Source: Frateuria_A sp051900425
GTDB lineage: Bacteria; Pseudomonadota; Gammaproteobacteria; Xanthomonadales; Rhodanobacteraceae
NCBI RefSeq assembly: GCF_051900425.1
Contig: NZ_JBHZGK010000001.1
Span: forward strand, 186,001 to 250,000
Direction of reading: 5' to 3'
DNA: 64,000 nucleotides
This document shows, one piece after another, positions 1 through 8,578 of this stretch; position 1 is the first letter of the stretch; every line of letters starts with the position of its first letter. The notes beneath the pieces are model-generated. The model worked only from the letters and a program-made list of their open reading frames with translations. It made no database searches and had not been told where the DNA came from. The position numbers and the translations under genes were made by a program.

Positions 1-582
1 GTCGACGTGTTCCGCAAGGACGTCAGCAACTTCTCGGTGCCGGTGGTGCAGGACGTGTCGATGGACGTCGGCGGCCAGACCGTGACCGTGCAGAACTACT
101 CGACCACCGCGGGCGGCCGCGATGGCGTCTCCAAGGGTGTCGAGCTGTACGCGCAGCACACGCTGGATTTCGGCCTCGGCTTCCAGGTGAACTACACGTA
201 CAACAAGACCAACGAGGCGGCGATCACCCTGGAGGATGGCACCGAGATCGGCACCTCGCCGCTGGTCGGCAGTGCGAAGAACCAGGCCAATTTCACGGTG
301 TTCTACGAGACCGAGCGTTTCCTCGCGCGCGCGTCCTACAACCGTCGCGGCGAAGTGGTGGACGGCCTGGTCAACGGCCTGAACGTCTACGAGGAGCCCT
401 ACCAGCAGATCGACCTGAACGCGGCGTACAACATCACCAAGGCGTTCAGCGTGACTGCGTCGGTGCTCAACCTCACCAAGGAAGAGTCGCGCTCGCATCT
501 GGGCAACGACACCAGGGCGCGCTTCTACTCCAACGGCTACGCCGGGCGCATCGTCTACATGGGCCTGACGTACAAGTTCTAG
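1..582 (+). CDS. TonB-dependent receptor, C-terminal part
   Basis: This is the last 193 residues of an outer-membrane TonB-dependent receptor; the frame is open at base 1 and the plug domain lies outside the window. The sequence alternates amphipathic beta-strands with polar loops, and the chain ends in Tyr-Lys-Phe, the terminal aromatic residue expected of outer-membrane barrels. Receptors of this group import large or scarce substrates using TonB energy. The gene is followed after 110 bases by a tryptophan halogenase, a pairing common in Xanthomonadales and Caulobacter, where these receptors often serve carbohydrate uptake. The substrate cannot be read from this fragment. Confidence 0.9.
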   Translation, partial: VDVFRKDVSNFSVPVVQDVSMDVGGQTVTVQNYSTTAGGRDGVSKGVELYAQHTLDFGLGFQVNYTYNKTNEAAITLEDGTEIGTSPLVGSAKNQANFTVFYETERFLARASYNRRGEVVDGLVNGLNVYEEPYQQIDLNAAYNITKAFSVTASVLNLTKEESRSHLGNDTRARFYSNGYAGRIVYMGLTYKF

Positions 583-593
583 GGAGGCTTTCA

Positions 594-615
594 CCCCGTG
601 CCGCGAGGCACGGGG
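594..615 (+). terminator. Perfect hairpin after the TonB receptor
   Basis: CCCCGTGCC and GGCACGGGG form a perfect 9-bp stem closed by a GCGA tetraloop, starting 12 bases after the receptor stop codon. No U-run follows, so it may act as an mRNA 3'-end stabiliser or a weak pause site and not as a classical terminator. Confidence 0.5.
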
Positions 616-623
616 AACCTTCC

Positions 624-663
624 AACGGCAGTCGCCTGTACTCCCCGGGCGCTGCCGTTTTCT
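624..663 (+). terminator. Possible rho-independent terminator
   Basis: AACGGCAG (624-631) pairs perfectly with CTGCCGTT (652-659) around a 20-nt loop, followed by a short T-rich stretch. It lies just upstream of the halogenase start. With the hairpin at 594-615 it could attenuate read-through from receptor to halogenase. The long loop lowers confidence. Confidence 0.35.
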
Positions 664-692
664 TGTGTGCATCCCACGCGAAGGCAGCAGCG

Positions 693-2210
693 ATGGACGA
701 CAACCGCATCCGCAACATCGTCGTCGTGGGCGGCGGCAGTGCCGGCTGGGCCGCGGCGGCGGCGCTGGCCACCTACCTGGGCAAGGGCGCCCGCATCCGC
801 CTGGTCGAGTCGGAGGAGATCGGCATCGTCGGCGTGGGCGAATCCACCGTGCCGTTCATGAAGACCTTCAACGCCCAGGTGCTGGGGATCCCCGAAGCCG
901 ACTTCGTCGCGCGGACGCAGGGCACGTTCAAGCTCGGCATCCAGTTCAACGACTGGGCGCGCATCGGCGACAGCTACGTGCACGGCTTCGGCACCATCGG
1001 TCGCTCGCTGGGGCCACTGCCGTTCCACCAGTACTGGCTGAAGTTGTTCCTCGCCGGACGTGCGCCCGACATCGGCGCCTTCTCGCTGCCGACCGTCGCG
1101 GCCCCGCTCGACCGGTTCACCACCGGCGCGGCCGATGCGCCGCCCGGGTCGCCGCTGGCGGACATCGCCTACGGCTACCAGTTCGACGCCGGACGGTATG
1201 CGCGCTACCTGCGCGAGCTGGCCGAGCGCCGCGGCGTGCAACGGATCGAAGGCCGGATCGTCGATGTCGTCCAGCGCGGCGGGGATGGCTTCATCGAGGC
1301 CGTGTTGCTCCAGGGCGGCGAGCGCATCGAGGGCGAGTTGTTCATCGACTGCTCGGGGTTCCGTGGCCTGCTGATCGAGCAGACCCTGAAAACCGGTTAC
1401 GACGACTGGAGCCAATGGCTGCCCTGCGACCGCGCGATGGTCGTGGCGTGCGAAAGCGCCGGGCCGCTGACGCCCTACACGCGCGTGACCGCGCGCGCGG
1501 CGGGCTGGCAGTGGCGTATTCCGCTGCAGCACCGCACGGGCAACGGCTACGTGTATTCCAGCCGGCACATCAGCGACGACGAAGCTGCCGCGAGCCTGCT
1601 CGAAACCCTCGACGGCACGGCGCTGGGCGAGCCGCGACCGCTGCGTTTCACGCCCGGCAGGCGCAGAAAGTTCTGGGAAAAGAACGTCGTCGCCGTCGGC
1701 TTGGCGGGCGGCTTCATGGAGCCGCTCGAATCGACCGCCATCTACCTCGCGCAGTCGGCCATCCAGCGCCTGCTCGGCCTGTTCCCGACGCCGGCGTTCG
1801 ACCCGATGCTGGCCGATCGCTTCAACCGCGAGTCCGCCTTCGAGCACGAACGCGTGCGGGATTTCCTGGTGCTGCACTACCACGCGACCGAACGCAACGA
1901 CACGCCGTTCTGGGACCACTGCCGCACGATGGCCATCCCGGACCCGCTGCGCGAGGCGATCGAGCTGTTCCGGATCGACGGCCGCTATTTCCGCAACGGC
2001 GAGGACTTCTTCGCGCTGCCGAGCTGGGTGCAGGTGATGCTCGGCCAGCGCATCGTGCCGCAGGGCTACCATCCCATCGTCGACGAGGTACCCGAGGCGG
2101 ACCTGGTCGCTTTCGTCGAGCGCGCGCGACGGACGATTGCCGCGTGCGTCGAGCGCATGCCGTCGCACCAGGCGTATGTCGACGGGCATTGCAAGGCCGC
2201 CCCGGAGTAA
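693..2210 (+). CDS. Flavin-dependent tryptophan halogenase family protein
   Basis: A 505-residue protein of the flavin-dependent tryptophan halogenase family. The N-terminal GGGSAGW motif (about residues 13-19) is the FAD-binding turn. Lys80 in TQGTFK and Glu346 in EPLEST match the two catalytic residues of PrnA (Lys79, Glu346), and GWQWRIP (271-277) matches the conserved WxWxIP signature. These enzymes use FADH2, oxygen and halide to halogenate indole rings, with a separate flavin reductase, which is not seen here. The ATG at 693 is preferred over an upstream TTG because an AAGG ribosome site precedes it by 8 bases. Homologues next to TonB receptors are usually of unknown substrate, so chlorination of free tryptophan is not assured. 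Confidence 0.9.
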   Translation: MDDNRIRNIVVVGGGSAGWAAAAALATYLGKGARIRLVESEEIGIVGVGESTVPFMKTFNAQVLGIPEADFVARTQGTFKLGIQFNDWARIGDSYVHGFGTIGRSLGPLPFHQYWLKLFLAGRAPDIGAFSLPTVAAPLDRFTTGAADAPPGSPLADIAYGYQFDAGRYARYLRELAERRGVQRIEGRIVDVVQRGGDGFIEAVLLQGGERIEGELFIDCSGFRGLLIEQTLKTGYDDWSQWLPCDRAMVVACESAGPLTPYTRVTARAAGWQWRIPLQHRTGNGYVYSSRHISDDEAAASLLETLDGTALGEPRPLRFTPGRRRKFWEKNVVAVGLAGGFMEPLESTAIYLAQSAIQRLLGLFPTPAFDPMLADRFNRESAFEHERVRDFLVLHYHATERNDTPFWDHCRTMAIPDPLREAIELFRIDGRYFRNGEDFFALPSWVQVMLGQRIVPQGYHPIVDEVPEADLVAFVERARRTIAACVERMPSHQAYVDGHCKAAPE

Positions 2211-2282
2211 CCGCCCGGGCGGTCATGAATCGATATCGAAGGACCGGTTGCTCTCCTGCCTGCACGGATTTCCGCGCTTCCC

Positions 2283-2370
2283 TGTAGGAGCGCACCTTGT
2301 GCGCGACCGGTAACTCCACCATCCGGCACGACCCGCCATGGCGGTCGCGCACACGGTGCGCTCCTGCAGG
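2283..2370. repeat. Family A inverted repeat (paired REP-like element)
   Basis: Two oppositely oriented copies of a roughly 26-bp element (TGTAGGAGCGCACCTTGTGC and its inverse) face each other across a spacer of about 34 bases. The same element recurs at 9590, 33901 and 56161. It lies between the ends of two convergent genes. It resembles REP/BIME-type palindromes known in Pseudomonas and Xanthomonadales. Confidence 0.8.
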
Positions 2371-2420
2371 TTCAGGCCGCTCCCTTGATGCGCCCCTGAT
2401 GCATGGGTTTCGGGATTCCG

Positions 2421-3437
2421 CTACGACCGTGCAGCGGTCTCGTCCGCCAGCACGCAGCGGTTCTTGCCGCCGTCCTTGGCCCGGTACAACGCCCGGTCAG
2501 CGGCCTGGATCAGCGCCTCGTCGCTGGCCACCTGCGCACTCCACGGCGCGACGCCGATGCTGGCGCTGACATGGGCCACGACGGCGCCCTGCGGCGACAC
2601 CATCGGATAGGGCTCGGCCAGGCTGGCGCCCAGTTCCTCGCAGCGACGCAGCAGCACCGGCAGCGCCTGCATCTGGCCCACGATCAGCGCGAACTCGTCG
2701 CCGCCCAGCCGCGCGACCGTGTCGCCGACGCGCAGGTTGAGCTTCAGCCGCGCGGCGATCGCCTGCAGCAGCGCATCGCCGGCGGGATGGCCGTGGCGGT
2801 CGTTGATGCCCTTGAAGCCGTCGATGTCCAGCAGCACCAACGCGAAGCCCGGGCCACCCTCGAGCGCATGGCGCAGCGCGGCGCCCAGCCGGTCGTGGAA
2901 CAGCACGCGGTTGGGCAGGCCGGTCAGCATGTCGTGGGTCGCCTGGTGGCGCACCTGCGCCTCGACGCGCTCGCGCTCGGCGATCTCCTGCTGCAGCTGG
3001 TGGTTGCGCTCGGACAGCTCCTCCAGGGTCAGTTCCAGCTTCGCGCGCGCGGCGTAGAGCTCCAGGAACACGCGCACCTTCGATTGCAGGATCACGTCGT
3101 TGATCGGCTTGGCGATGTAGTCCACCGCGCCGGAGCGGTAGCCCTTGAGCCGGTTCAGGTCGTCCGCGTAGGCGGCGGTGACGAAGATGATCGGTGTCTC
3201 GTGGAGCTGATCGGCCTCGGTCAGCAGTGAAGCCACCTCGAAGCCGTCCATGTCCGGCATGTTGACGTCCAGCAGGATCAGCGCGAATTCGTGGTCCAGG
3301 CACAGCGCGAGCGCCTCGTTGCCGCTGCCGGCCTCGTACAGGTCGGCGCCGGCGTGGGCCAGCAGGCGGCGCATCGCCACCAGGTTGGCGGGGGTGTCGT
3401 CGACCACCAGGATCTTCGGTCGCGTCGTGTCGGTCAT
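2421..3437 (-). CDS. Response regulator with diguanylate cyclase (REC-GGDEF)
   Basis: A 338-residue cytoplasmic regulator that should make cyclic di-GMP from GTP when phosphorylated. The N-terminal receiver domain (about 8-125) has the acidic pair at 13-14, phospho-acceptor Asp57 in LLDVNMPDMDG and Lys110. A charged coiled-coil linker (about 130-165) leads to the GGDEF domain with an intact GGDEF motif at 245-249. RVGD at 236-239, five residues upstream, is the RxxD inhibitory site for product feedback. The gene ends an apparent operon after the hybrid kinase, CheR and CheB; its start overlaps the end of cheB by 4 bases. It is therefore the probable output of that module. Confidence 0.92.
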   Translation of the reverse strand: MTDTTRPKILVVDDTPANLVAMRRLLAHAGADLYEAGSGNEALALCLDHEFALILLDVNMPDMDGFEVASLLTEADQLHETPIIFVTAAYADDLNRLKGYRSGAVDYIAKPINDVILQSKVRVFLELYAARAKLELTLEELSERNHQLQQEIAERERVEAQVRHQATHDMLTGLPNRVLFHDRLGAALRHALEGGPGFALVLLDIDGFKGINDRHGHPAGDALLQAIAARLKLNLRVGDTVARLGGDEFALIVGQMQALPVLLRRCEELGASLAEPYPMVSPQGAVVAHVSASIGVAPWSAQVASDEALIQAADRALYRAKDGGKNRCVLADETAARS

Positions 3438-4006
3438 GCGCGGTGGGCCAGTTCGTTGAGCAGCGGCGCGATGCGCGCCAGGGGCAGGCAGTGGTCGGCG
3501 CCGGCCTGGTCGAGCGCGGCTTGTGGCATCGCCGGCGCGAGCGCCTCGGCCGGGTCCTGCACGATGGCCAGGCCGCCGGCCTGGCGGATGCGGGCCAGGC
3601 CCTGCGCGCCATCGGCGCTGGCGCCGGTCAGCATCACGCCGGCCAGGCCCGCGCCGTAGGCATCCGCGGCGCTCTCGAACAGTACGTCGATCGACGGGCG
3701 CGAATAGTGCACCGGTTCATCTACCGAGTAGGCGAAAAAACGGTCGCGCTCGATCAGCAGATGATAACCGGCCGGGGCCAGATGGATGATGCCGGCCTCC
3801 ACCGGCCAGCGCTCGCGCGCCTCGCGCACCGGCAGCCGCGCGTGCCGCGCCAGCAGCGGCCCGAGCAGGCCGGTGCCCGGTTCGGCGCTGTGGCTGCACA
3901 CGATCACCGGCAGCGGAAGCGGCGGCACGAGCGCGTGCAGCAGGGGCTTGAGCGCGCCCAGCCCGCCGGCCGAACAGCCGATCACGATCGCCTCAAGCCT
4001 TGCCAT
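3434..4006 (-). CDS. cheB: CheB-type methylesterase, catalytic domain only
   Basis: A 190-residue protein consisting of the CheB methylesterase/deamidase domain without the usual N-terminal receiver. The serine nucleophile lies in GCSAGG, the histidine in VICSHS and the aspartate in LTGASADGA, giving the Ser-His-Asp triad of the family. CheB removes methyl groups from glutamates of chemoreceptors. Without a receiver, activity cannot be set by direct phosphorylation. The start at 4006 is chosen because it begins the conserved first strand (MARLEAIVIG). It overlaps the end of cheR by 14 bases. No chemoreceptor is encoded nearby, so the likely substrate is the neighbouring kinase or another protein; that is inference. 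Confidence 0.88.
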   Translation of the reverse strand: MARLEAIVIGCSAGGLGALKPLLHALVPPLPLPVIVCSHSAEPGTGLLGPLLARHARLPVREARERWPVEAGIIHLAPAGYHLLIERDRFFAYSVDEPVHYSRPSIDVLFESAADAYGAGLAGVMLTGASADGAQGLARIRQAGGLAIVQDPAEALAPAMPQAALDQAGADHCLPLARIAPLLNELAHRA

Positions 4007-4847
4007 CGGGTATGCGGAAAACGTTGCGGCGGTAGATCCGGAGATCGGCATCGAGCGCGGTGAAGTCCCCCGCGCTGGCCGCGAACTCCAGGCTCTCGCG
4101 CAGCCCCAGGCACAGGAAGCCGCCGCGCACCAGGCTGTCGCGGAACAGGGCGAGCACACGGTCCTGCAGCGGGTTGGCGAAGTAGATCAGCACGTTGCGA
4201 CAGAGCACCAGTTGCGCCTCGCAGAACACCTTGTCGGTGACCAGGTTGTGGTTGGCGAAGCTGACGTTGCGGCGCAGGCGCTGGTCCAGCTTGATGAACT
4301 CGTAGCGCGCGCTGTAGTAGTCGGCCAGCGAGTGGCGCCCGCCGGCCTCCAGGTAGTTGCGCGACCACGCTTGCGCAGCGCGGGCGGGGTAGATGCCCTC
4401 CTGCGCGCGCCTGAGCGCGGCCGGGTTGAAGTCGGTGGCATAGATCTGGCAACGGTCGTAGAGGCCTTCCTCTTCGAGCAGGATGGCGAGCGAGTACACC
4501 TCCTGCCCGCTGGCGCAGCCGGCCTGCCAGATGTTGATGCGCGGCCAGGAAGCAAGCAGCGGCAGCACCTGTTCGCGCAGCGCGCGGAACACCGGCGGGT
4601 CGCGGAACATGTCCGAGACCGGCACGGACAGCCCTTCGATCACGTCGAACACGAATTCCGGCTCGTGCAGCAGGCGGCCGGTCAGCGCGCTGATGGTGCC
4701 GGTGGCGTGCGTCTGCACCAGCTGGCGCACGCGCCGGCGCAGCGAGGCGGACGCGTAATGGCCGAAGTCGTAGCCGTGGCGCTGGCGCAGGGCGCGCACG
4801 AACAGCTCCAGCTCGATGTCTTCCAGCGCGGGGTCGATCAGGTCCAT
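3993..4847 (-). CDS. cheR: CheR-type protein-glutamate methyltransferase
   Basis: A 284-residue SAM-dependent methyltransferase of the CheR family. The N-terminal helical domain (about 1-75) is followed by the Rossmann-like catalytic domain. QAGCASGQEVYSLA is the typical CheR SAM-binding motif, and a later NVLIYF segment is also characteristic. CheR methylates glutamate side chains of signalling proteins. The ATG at 4847 lies 10 bases downstream of the hybrid-kinase stop codon and fits the family N-terminus; a longer reading starting at 4964 would overlap the kinase and looks spurious. Together with cheB it would set the adaptation state of the module. No TPR or other extra domain is seen. 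Confidence 0.9.
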   Translation of the reverse strand: MDLIDPALEDIELELFVRALRQRHGYDFGHYASASLRRRVRQLVQTHATGTISALTGRLLHEPEFVFDVIEGLSVPVSDMFRDPPVFRALREQVLPLLASWPRINIWQAGCASGQEVYSLAILLEEEGLYDRCQIYATDFNPAALRRAQEGIYPARAAQAWSRNYLEAGGRHSLADYYSARYEFIKLDQRLRRNVSFANHNLVTDKVFCEAQLVLCRNVLIYFANPLQDRVLALFRDSLVRGGFLCLGLRESLEFAASAGDFTALDADLRIYRRNVFRIPDGKA

Positions 4848-4857
4848 CGCGCGGCGC

Positions 4858-7800
4858 TCAGTGCGGCAGCCATACGCGCAGCAGCGAGGCGAGCTTGTCG
4901 ATGTCCACCGGCTTGGAGAGGTAGTCGCTGGCGCCGGCCTCCAGGCATTTCTCGCGGTCGCCACGCATCGCCTTGGCGGTCAGCGCGATGATCGGCAGCT
5001 GCGCGAATGCCGGCTGCGCGCGGATCGCGCGCATCGTCTCGTAGCCGTCCATGCCCGGCATCATGATGTCCATCAACACCAGCTCGGTGGACGGGTTGTC
5101 CTCCAGCGCCTTGAGCGCCTTGTGGCCGTCCTGCGCCATGGTGACCGCCAGGCCCCAGCCGCGCATCACCTTCGACAGCGCGAACAGGTTGCGCATGTCA
5201 TCGTCCACCAGCAGCACGCGGCGGCCCTTCAGCTCCTCGCCCGGCGGCGGCTGCTCGGCGGCACGGTGCGGCGCGTGCTGGATCGAGTGAAGGAAGAGGC
5301 TGACCTCGTCCAGCAGGCGCTCGGGCGAGCGGGCGCCCTTGACCACGATGGCGTCGGTGTACTGGCGCAGCCTGAGGTTCTCCTCGCGGCTCAGGTCGCG
5401 GCCGGAATAGATCACCACCGGGGGCACGCCGGCGGGTGTGGCGGCCAGGTGTTCGAGCAGTTCCATGCCAGACATGCCGGGCAGACCCAGGTCCAGCACG
5501 ATGCAGTCGTACCTGGCCTCGCCGGTCATGCGCAGCGCGGCCTCCGCCGAATCGGCCTCGTCGATCTCCACGCCGTCGCGGCGCAGCATCGTGCGCACGG
5601 CCGTGCGCGAGGCGGCATCGTCGTCCACCACCAGCAGGCGACGCGTGTTGCCCTCGGCGAAGTGCAGCAGGCGCTCGAACGCCGCGTTGATCGCCTCGCG
5701 GCTGACCGGCTTGGTGAGGAAGCCCACGGCCCCCAGCTCGCGCCCGCGGCCGGCCTCGTCGGTCGCGGAGATGAAATGCACGGGGATGTGGCGCGTGGCC
5801 TCGTCAGCCTTGAGGCGCTCCATCACGGTCCAGCCGTCCATGCCGGGCAGCATCACGTCCAGCAGCACGCCGGTGGGGCGGTACTCGCGGGCGAGCGCCA
5901 GGCCGCTCTCGCCATCGGCGGCGGCCAGCACGCGGTGGCCATTGCGCCGGATCATGTCGGCCAGGATGCGGGCGAAGGCCGGGTCGTCCTCGACCAGCAG
6001 GATCACCGTGTCGCGGGGCGCCAGCTGGGCGCGGTCGTCCTCGATCGCTTCGGGCAGCAACGCGCTGGTATGCGCGCGCGGCGCCGGTGCGGGGGCGTGC
6101 GTGGGCGTCGTTGCGGCGGACGGGGTAGCGACCGCTGGCGCGTTCTCCGGCAGCAGCACGCTGAACGTGCTGCCTTCGCCCGGCATGCTGCGCAGCACGA
6201 TGTCGCCGCCCAGCAGCGCGGCGATGCGCCTGCAGATGGTCAGGCCCAGCCCGGTGCCGCCGTACTGCCGGCTGGTGCCGGCGTCGACCTGCTCGAAGGC
6301 CTGGAAGATGCGGTCGAATTTCTCGGGCGGGATGCCGATGCCGCTGTCGCTGACCTCGATGGCCAGCAGCGGCTGGCCGACCAGGGCGGGCGGGATGCGC
6401 GTATCCGGGACGGGGCGGCCGATGCGCACCCGCACGCCGCCCCGGGCGGTGAACTTGAACGCGTTGCCGAGCAGGTTGTTGGCGACCTGTTCCAGCCGCG
6501 CGCTGTCGGTGTGCAGCGCCACCGGCATGCCTTCGTCTACCTGCACCTCGAACGCCAGGCCCTTTTCCTGCGCCACGTGGGCGAAGGTGCGCCTGAGCGC
6601 GCGCGCGAACACCGCCAGCGGCAGTTCGTCGATGACCAGCTCCATCTTGCCGGCCTCGATCTTGGAGAGGTCCAGGATGTCGTTGATCAGCCGCAGCAGG
6701 TTGGAGCCGGCGTCGTGGATGATCCGCGCCGACTCGACCTGTTCCTCGTCCAGGTTGCCTTCGTCGTTGTCGGCCAGGCTGCGCGAGAGGATCAGCAGGC
6801 TGTTGAGCGGCGTGCGCAGCTCATGCGACATGTTGGCCAGGAAGTCGGACTTGTACTGGCTGGCGCGCTCCAGTTCCAGCGCCTTCTGCGCGGTCTCGCG
6901 CTGCATCGCCTCGAGCACCTGCTTCTGCTGCTTGAGGATGTCGCCCTTTTCGCGCAGCTCCTCGTTGGACGCCTGCAGCTCCTCGGTCTGCACGCGCAGT
7001 TCCTCCTCCGAGACCGTCAGCCGCTGGGACTGCTCCTCCAGCTCGCGCGTCTTGGCCTGCAAGGCGGCGTTGGCGTCGCGCAGGCCCTGCTGCTGCAGGC
7101 GCAGCGCCTCCTCGGAGCGGCGCAGGTGCTCGGCCTGCTCGCGGGTCTGTTCGAGCAGGTCCTGCGTGGCGATGGCGCGGGTGAGGTTCTCCTGGGTAAG
7201 CGCGACGATCGGCAGCAGTTCGTCCAGGAATTCGCGGCACAGGGACGTGACCGGCTTGAAGCTGGCCAGCTCCAGTACGCCGACCAGGCGCTCGCGGAAC
7301 AGCACGGGCAGGATCAGCACGTGGCCAGGCAGGGCTTCGCCCGCGGCCGAGTGGATGCGCAGGTAGCGCTCGGGCACGTTGTCCAGGGCGATCGGCTTGC
7401 GCTCGATCACGCACTGGCCGACAAGCCCTTCGCCCGGCACGTAGGCTTCGGCCGGGTTCCAGGACTGGCGCAGGCCGTAGCTGCCGAGCAGGTCCAGCCG
7501 TTCGCTGGCCGCGTCGTAGCCGTAATACAGCGCGACCCCGGCCTGGGCCAGCGGCGCCAGCTCGCTCGCGAGCGTCGCGCCGAAGTCGCGGTGCGTGCCA
7601 ACCTCCTGCAGGCGCTGGACCAGCCGCGAGACCTCGGTCTTGACCCAGTTCTGCGCGCTGGCGCCGATGGCCATCCGCTTGAACACCTCGAGCGCGCGCG
7701 CGATCTGTCCGATCTCGTCGCGCCGGCCCTGGCGGGTGATGGTGACCGAATGATCGTTTGCCGCCAGGCGCGACATCAGGGTCGTCATCTGGTGGAGCGG

Positions 7801-8502
7801 GCGGGTGATGATGCGCCGCGTGAGCTGCAGCACGTAGGCGCCGTAGAGCAGCGACAACACCGCCGCGAGCGCGTTGAATATCCGCATGAGCTCGAGCGTG
7901 TGCTCCAGCCGCGCGTTGCGCTCGGTCAGCAGCGACTCTTCGGTGCCGGCCATCTGCGCGAGGACGCCCGTCACGTCCGGAACGGTCACGCTGCGGTGGG
8001 CGAAGAAGTCCTGCTGGATGCGCTCCCGCGCGCCGGCGTCGTGGGCGCCCCGGCTTACCGGCGTCACCACGTAGGCGACGATCTCGCGTTGCCAGCGCGT
8101 GGCGAACGCCTCGGCCCGGTCGAGCCGGGCCTGCTGCAGCGGGTTGTCGGCGGTGAGCACGCGCAGTTGCTTCAGGCCGGTCGCCAGCTCGCGGCCGCCC
8201 TGCTCGAACGCGGCCAGCTCCGCGTTGCTCTGCGTGAGCATGTAGCCCCGCGCCCCGACCTGGGCGGTCAGCATGGCGTCCTTGACCGTGTCGATGGCGA
8301 TCAGCACCCGGTAGGTGTGCTCGGTCCAGCGGCGGTGTACCGTCTGCTGCTGCAGCGAGTAGAGCGTGGCCAGGTTGGCGAGCAGGAACACCACCAGCAG
8401 TGGCCCTATCACCAGCAGCATCTTGCGCTGCACCGGCAGGTGCGCCAGCCAGGAGTAACGGGAGGGATCGCGTTGGGAGTCGTCGGGTGTCGCTGCCGGC
8501 AT
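4858..8502 (-). CDS. Hybrid sensor histidine kinase with CHASE3-like, HAMP, GAF and three receivers
   Basis: A 1214-residue membrane histidine kinase. Membrane segments at about 28-50 and 207-226 enclose a helical periplasmic sensor of CHASE3 type. HAMP (about 228-280), GAF (about 290-440) and a long coiled coil (445-550) follow. The phospho-acceptor is His560 in NMSHELRTPLN. The ATPase domain has N680, DSGIGIP (719-725) and GGTGLGL (748-754). Three receivers carry Asp882, Asp1004 and Asp1145; their acidic and lysine residues look intact. The gene is first in a four-gene unit with cheR, cheB and a REC-GGDEF regulator. The stimulus is unknown. Confidence 0.93.
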   Translation of the reverse strand: MPAATPDDSQRDPSRYSWLAHLPVQRKMLLVIGPLLVVFLLANLATLYSLQQQTVHRRWTEHTYRVLIAIDTVKDAMLTAQVGARGYMLTQSNAELAAFEQGGRELATGLKQLRVLTADNPLQQARLDRAEAFATRWQREIVAYVVTPVSRGAHDAGARERIQQDFFAHRSVTVPDVTGVLAQMAGTEESLLTERNARLEHTLELMRIFNALAAVLSLLYGAYVLQLTRRIITRPLHQMTTLMSRLAANDHSVTITRQGRRDEIGQIARALEVFKRMAIGASAQNWVKTEVSRLVQRLQEVGTHRDFGATLASELAPLAQAGVALYYGYDAASERLDLLGSYGLRQSWNPAEAYVPGEGLVGQCVIERKPIALDNVPERYLRIHSAAGEALPGHVLILPVLFRERLVGVLELASFKPVTSLCREFLDELLPIVALTQENLTRAIATQDLLEQTREQAEHLRRSEEALRLQQQGLRDANAALQAKTRELEEQSQRLTVSEEELRVQTEELQASNEELREKGDILKQQKQVLEAMQRETAQKALELERASQYKSDFLANMSHELRTPLNSLLILSRSLADNDEGNLDEEQVESARIIHDAGSNLLRLINDILDLSKIEAGKMELVIDELPLAVFARALRRTFAHVAQEKGLAFEVQVDEGMPVALHTDSARLEQVANNLLGNAFKFTARGGVRVRIGRPVPDTRIPPALVGQPLLAIEVSDSGIGIPPEKFDRIFQAFEQVDAGTSRQYGGTGLGLTICRRIAALLGGDIVLRSMPGEGSTFSVLLPENAPAVATPSAATTPTHAPAPAPRAHTSALLPEAIEDDRAQLAPRDTVILLVEDDPAFARILADMIRRNGHRVLAAADGESGLALAREYRPTGVLLDVMLPGMDGWTVMERLKADEATRHIPVHFISATDEAGRGRELGAVGFLTKPVSREAINAAFERLLHFAEGNTRRLLVVDDDAASRTAVRTMLRRDGVEIDEADSAEAALRMTGEARYDCIVLDLGLPGMSGMELLEHLAATPAGVPPVVIYSGRDLSREENLRLRQYTDAIVVKGARSPERLLDEVSLFLHSIQHAPHRAAEQPPPGEELKGRRVLLVDDDMRNLFALSKVMRGWGLAVTMAQDGHKALKALEDNPSTELVLMDIMMPGMDGYETMRAIRAQPAFAQLPIIALTAKAMRGDREKCLEAGASDYLSKPVDIDKLASLLRVWLPH

Positions 8503-8578
8503 GCGTGTGTCGCCGTGGTTGCGGTGGCCGTGGGTATCGCCGCCACGGCTGGCACTGTCCGCCGGCGACGAGGCCAGA

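Noticed and set aside
594..663. A riboswitch between the TonB receptor and halogenase
   Set aside because: Only two simple hairpins are seen, with no conserved aptamer pattern such as those for cobalamin, TPP or FMN.
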